DNA of 6,008 nt, from NCBI GenBank assembly GCA_030666935.1, contig DAOUWX010000118.1, forward strand, positions 1-6,008, in the 5' to 3' direction. Shown in pieces: positions 5,733 to 6,008 of the stretch (positions are counted from its first letter, which is position 1; each line of letters starts with the position of its first letter). The stretch comes from Atribacterota bacterium. Lineage in GTDB: Bacteria > Atribacterota > Phoenicimicrobiia > Phoenicimicrobiales > Phoenicimicrobiaceae. The translations under genes were made by a program, and so were the position numbers. Below the pieces are notes generated by a model. The model saw only the letters and a list, made by a program, of their open reading frames with translations, did not search any database and was not told where the DNA came from.

Positions 5733-6008
5733 ATGATGATTTTAGCAATTGATGTAGGAAATACCCATACAGTAATAGGGGTGTACAAAGAAGAGAAATT
5801 GCTAGGTCATTGGAGAATTTCTACTGATCTGGATAAGACAGAGGATGAGTATGGAATGTTAGTTAAGAATTTGCTTTCTGATTCCAATTTATCTTTTTCA
5901 GATATTAAATCAGTAGTTATTTCCTGTGTTATTCCTCCAGCAACCTGGATATTAAGAAAGATGTCAGTAGATTATTTTAAAGTGTCTCCTATTATTGTGG
6001 GGCCAGGA
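5733..6008 (+). CDS. coaX: Type III pantothenate kinase CoaX, 3'-truncated by the window edge
   Basis: The first 92 codons are present, against a usual length of about 255. The N-terminus MMILAIDVGNTHTVIGVY carries the family's phosphate-binding DxGNT motif with its catalytic Asp. WRISTDLDKTEDEYG (27-41), VVISCVIPP (61-69) and the closing IIVGPG fit the same family. The enzyme phosphorylates pantothenate with ATP in the cytoplasm, the first step of CoA synthesis. The type III form belongs to the ASKHA superfamily, needs a monovalent cation and is not feedback-inhibited by CoA. AGGGAGGGGG (5721-5730) serves as Shine-Dalgarno. ATG 5733 and ATG 5736 are both in frame; GGAGG is 5 and 8 bases away respectively, so the true start could be either. 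It is probably co-transcribed with the S-component gene, since no terminator separates them. Confidence 0.95.
   Translation, partial: MMILAIDVGNTHTVIGVYKEEKLLGHWRISTDLDKTEDEYGMLVKNLLSDSNLSFSDIKSVVISCVIPPATWILRKMSVDYFKVSPIIVGPG

Overview
The window is AT-rich, bacterial and all on the + strand. Arg is mostly AGA/AGG and Lys mostly AAA. It holds the 3' part of an HtrA/Do-type serine protease gene, a complete two-component pair (membrane histidine kinase plus NtrC-family sigma-54 activator), a complete ECF-transporter S-component gene, and the 5' part of a type III pantothenate kinase gene (coaX). The gene families suggest an anaerobic, low-GC bacterium that makes periplasmic/envelope proteins. 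The intergenic palindromes and 7-8 nt tandem repeats resemble those I recall from uncultivated lineages such as Atribacterota or Omnitrophota, and from some Clostridia. That taxonomic guess is weak.

Layout: (1) 1-1379, HtrA protease without its N-terminus. (2) 1380-1825, 446 bases with no convincing gene but dense in repeats. A 13-bp inverted repeat (1385-1397 / 1741-1753) encloses octamer arrays in opposite orientation, a heptamer array and three hairpins. An AT-rich putative promoter follows. (3) 1826-4872, kinase and response regulator, 2 bases apart and surely one operon. The regulator starts with TTG behind a strong Shine-Dalgarno, while the kinase has almost none. (4) 4871-4923, a near-perfect 53-bp palindrome overlapping the regulator stop codon. 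(5) 4922-5078, a good sigma-70-like promoter and a leader of about 120 nt with two compact hairpins. (6) 5079-5606, S-component. (7) 5607-5732, spacer with a palindromic repeat and a doubtful 30-codon ORF. (8) 5733 to the end, coaX.

How they work together: the kinase should sense an extracytoplasmic signal, phosphorylate the regulator and so switch on sigma-54 promoters. No correctly spaced sigma-54 promoter was found here, so its targets probably lie elsewhere. The neighbouring HtrA makes an envelope-stress role conceivable but unproven. The S-component next to coaX suggests pantothenate uptake followed by the first step of CoA synthesis. All five genes belong to known families. I do not see a clearly new protein system; the most unusual material is in the intergenic DNA.
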